Made by a program: the position numbers and the translations under genes | Part shown: piece by piece, positions 5,237-6,574 of the stretch | How the letters are laid out: each line of letters opens with the position of its first letter | Numbering within the stretch: position 1 is the first letter of the stretch | Notes under the pieces: model-generated | Told to the model about the DNA's origin: nothing | What the model saw: only the letters and a program-made list of their open reading frames with translations | The model's database searches: none | Source of the DNA: Pseudomonadota bacterium | GTDB taxonomy: Bacteria; Pseudomonadota; Alphaproteobacteria; Rhizobiales; Rhizobiaceae | DNA length: 6,574 nucleotides | Direction of reading: 5' to 3' | Assembly: GCA_023387775.1 (NCBI GenBank) | Contig: JAEWHN010000137.1 | Coordinates: 1 to 6,574, forward strand

Positions 5237-6067
5237 ATGCACAGCGTGAATGCAAATGGCGCCTCCATACCGGCGCTGGGCCTCGGAACATGGACGCTGA
5301 AGGGGCAGGAATGCACTGAACTGGTGTCTCGGGCATTGTCCATCGGCTACCGCCATGTCGATACCGCACGCGCCTACGGCAACGAAGATGCCGTGGGCGA
5401 GGGGCTGCGCGCTTCCGGCATTGCGCGCGACGAACTGTTCGTGACCACCAAGGTGTGGTGGACGGAAATCGCGCCCGGCGACCTCGAGCGCTCGGCCGAG
5501 GCCAGCCTGAAGGACCTCGGCCTGGACCATGTCGACCTGCTGCTGATCCACTGGCCGAACCCGGGCATTGCGCTGGAGGGCTCGATCAAGGCGCTGAATG
5601 CGGTCAGGCGCATGGGCCTCACCCGCCACATCGGCGTGGCCAATTTCCCCACCGCCCTGCTGGCCGAAGCGATTTCGCTTTCGGAGGCGCCGCTGGTTTG
5701 CAATCAGGTCGAGTACCATCCCTATCTCGACCAGTCCAAGCTGTTGCGCATGTGCCGCGAGAATGGCCTGGCTCTCGTTTCCTACTGTCCGCTGTTCCGG
5801 GGCGGCGGTCTGTTCGAGGAGAAGGCGGTGCAGGACGCCGCTGCCCGTCATGACAAGACGCCGGGCCAGATCGTGCTGCGCTGGCATGTTCAGCAGGAGG
5901 GCGTGTCGGCAATTCCGCGCACCTCCAGGGCGGAACGGCTGGCGGAAAACATCGCCGTCTTCGATTTCGCGCTGTCGGATGCGGAGATGGCGGCTATTTC
6001 CGCACTGACCAGCCAGAACAGGCGCATCTGCGACTACGACTTCTCGCCCGAATGGGATGCCGCTTAG
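5237..6067 (+). CDS. Aldo/keto reductase, AKR5 type (DkgA/DkgB-like)
   Basis: A 276-residue cytosolic NADPH-dependent oxidoreductase with a TIM-barrel fold; family members reduce 2,5-diketo-D-gluconate, methylglyoxal and other carbonyls. The catalytic tetrad is complete: Asp42 (HVDTARAYGNE), Tyr47, Lys72 (TTKVW) and His105 (LLLIHWP). Other family blocks are GVANF (133-137), NQVEYHPYL (156-164), SYCPL (182-186) and the cofactor site IPRTSRAERLAEN (226-238), whose Arg228, Arg234 and Asn238 suit NADPH. The C-terminal SPEWD matches the end of E. coli DkgB, and the length fits this subfamily. The ATG at 5237 is preferred because GGGGA (5226-5230) is 6 bases upstream and MHSVNANGASIPALGLGTW is a typical AKR beginning; an in-frame TTG at 5141 would run into the divergent gene. 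The physiological substrate is unknown. Confidence 0.93.
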   Translation: MHSVNANGASIPALGLGTWTLKGQECTELVSRALSIGYRHVDTARAYGNEDAVGEGLRASGIARDELFVTTKVWWTEIAPGDLERSAEASLKDLGLDHVDLLLIHWPNPGIALEGSIKALNAVRRMGLTRHIGVANFPTALLAEAISLSEAPLVCNQVEYHPYLDQSKLLRMCRENGLALVSYCPLFRGGGLFEEKAVQDAAARHDKTPGQIVLRWHVQQEGVSAIPRTSRAERLAENIAVFDFALSDAEMAAISALTSQNRRICDYDFSPEWDAA

Positions 6068-6155
6068 GCCACGACGCGGCGGCCTATAGCCCCACAGGGT
6101 TTGCGACGGGCAAAGGTCGGTTTCCTGCTATCCCGGCACCGCCCAAGCCTGCCAA

Positions 6156-6181
6156 CCTGCCCCCGAAATATCCGGGGCAGG
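6156..6181 (+). promoter_or_regulatory. Inverted repeat overlapping the MFS ribosome binding site
   Basis: CCTGCCCC (6156-6163) and GGGGCAGG (6174-6181) are perfect 8-base complements around a 10-base loop. The right arm contains the only purine-rich ribosome site, and it ends one base before ATG 6183. In an mRNA starting upstream, the stem would occlude the ribosome site. It could alternatively act on the aldo/keto reductase 3' end, though no T-tract follows. Confidence 0.5.
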
Positions 6182-6182
6182 A

Positions 6183-6574
6183 ATGGTCACGCAGGTAAGG
6201 CATCCCATCTGGCTTCCCGCCGTAAAGCAGGCGGGCGCGCGCACCTTTGCCACACTCTATGCGCTTGAGTCCTTTGCGCGGGCCGCCATTTCCAGCGTCG
6301 TGCCGATCCAGGCCTACGAGCTCCTGCAGAACAAGCAGGGCGTCTCGCTGCTCTATACGCTGGTGGCGCTGATCGGCCTTTCGGCAACGCTGTTCATGCC
6401 GATGCTGATCAGCCGCTTCTCGCGCCGCTGGATCTACACCGCGGGCACGGCGCTTCTGGTCGTCGGTTCACTCCTGTTCATGACCCATTCGCTCCCCGGC
6501 CAGATGATCGGCATGCTGGCGCGCGTGATGGGCTCCAGCGCGCTCGCCATCACGCTCAACCTCTACATCATGGA
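6183..6574 (+). CDS. MFS transporter, N-terminal part (cut by window edge)
   Basis: The frame is open from ATG 6183 to the right edge, giving 130 complete residues. The visible part has the layout of the first helices of a major facilitator superfamily protein: a basic/polar N-terminus, hydrophobic segments at about 54-75, 84-101 and 107-130, and a short basic loop SRFSRRW (78-83 region) between segments that corresponds in position to the cytoplasmic loop 2-3 of MFS proteins, where the classical signature is degenerate. The substrate cannot be inferred from this fragment. The gene lies 115 bases after the aldo/keto reductase in the same direction, so co-transcription is possible. Its ribosome site is embedded in a perfect inverted repeat (6156-6181). 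Confidence 0.8.
   Translation, partial: MVTQVRHPIWLPAVKQAGARTFATLYALESFARAAISSVVPIQAYELLQNKQGVSLLYTLVALIGLSATLFMPMLISRFSRRWIYTAGTALLVVGSLLFMTHSLPGQMIGMLARVMGSSALAITLNLYIM

Noticed and set aside
5185..5343. N-terminal extension of the acyltransferase frame up to ATG 5343
   Set aside because: It overlaps the start of the well-supported aldo/keto reductase gene on the other strand and has no family-like sequence.
6063..6089. CTATAG (6084-6089) as a -10 element for the MFS gene
   Set aside because: No acceptable -35 hexamer occurs 16-18 bases upstream, so I do not call a promoter.

Overview
The window is GC-rich and reads as chromosomal DNA of an alphaproteobacterium, most likely in the Rhizobiales (Mesorhizobium/Phyllobacteriaceae-like). 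This rests on protein style, the gene set, a tRNA gene with encoded CCA, and promoter-like sites resembling the rhizobial CTTGAC-N17-CTATAT form. The genus is inferred, not demonstrated. I see no phage genes, insertion sequence, CRISPR array or integrase.

Layout. Positions 1-197 (-) hold the N-terminal part of lipB, cut by the window edge. Divergent from it, at 408-492 (+), is a tRNA-Leu(GAG) gene with a plausible promoter and a leader hairpin. After about 270 bases without a convincing gene comes a class I SAM-dependent methyltransferase (762-1394, +), followed by a strong intrinsic terminator (1478-1521). An mgtE-type magnesium transporter (1715-3148, +) with an ambiguous non-ATG start follows, then a small MerR-family regulator (3242-3631, +) whose promoter region carries a perfect TTTACGTAAA palindrome.

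Convergent to these lies a two-gene minus-strand operon. Its first gene is a DUF1624/HGSNAT-type membrane acyltransferase with an unusual cysteine-rich tail (about 5184-4159). Its second gene is a small isoprenylcysteine methyltransferase-like membrane protein (4162-3686), joined to the first by a 4-base GTGA overlap. An AKR5-type aldo/keto reductase (5237-6067, +) diverges from this operon across a very short gap. The window ends inside an MFS transporter (6183 onward, +) whose ribosome binding site lies in the right arm of a perfect 8-bp inverted repeat.

Function. The genes look like housekeeping and accessory metabolism: lipoate attachment, leucine decoding, Mg2+ uptake, small-molecule reduction and export, and envelope modification. 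They do not form one obvious pathway. The only tight functional unit is the acyltransferase/methyltransferase pair. No clear new multi-gene system is visible. The most interesting items are the Cys-rich tail, the RBS-occluding hairpin, the palindrome in the merR promoter and the structured region between the methyltransferase and mgtE.
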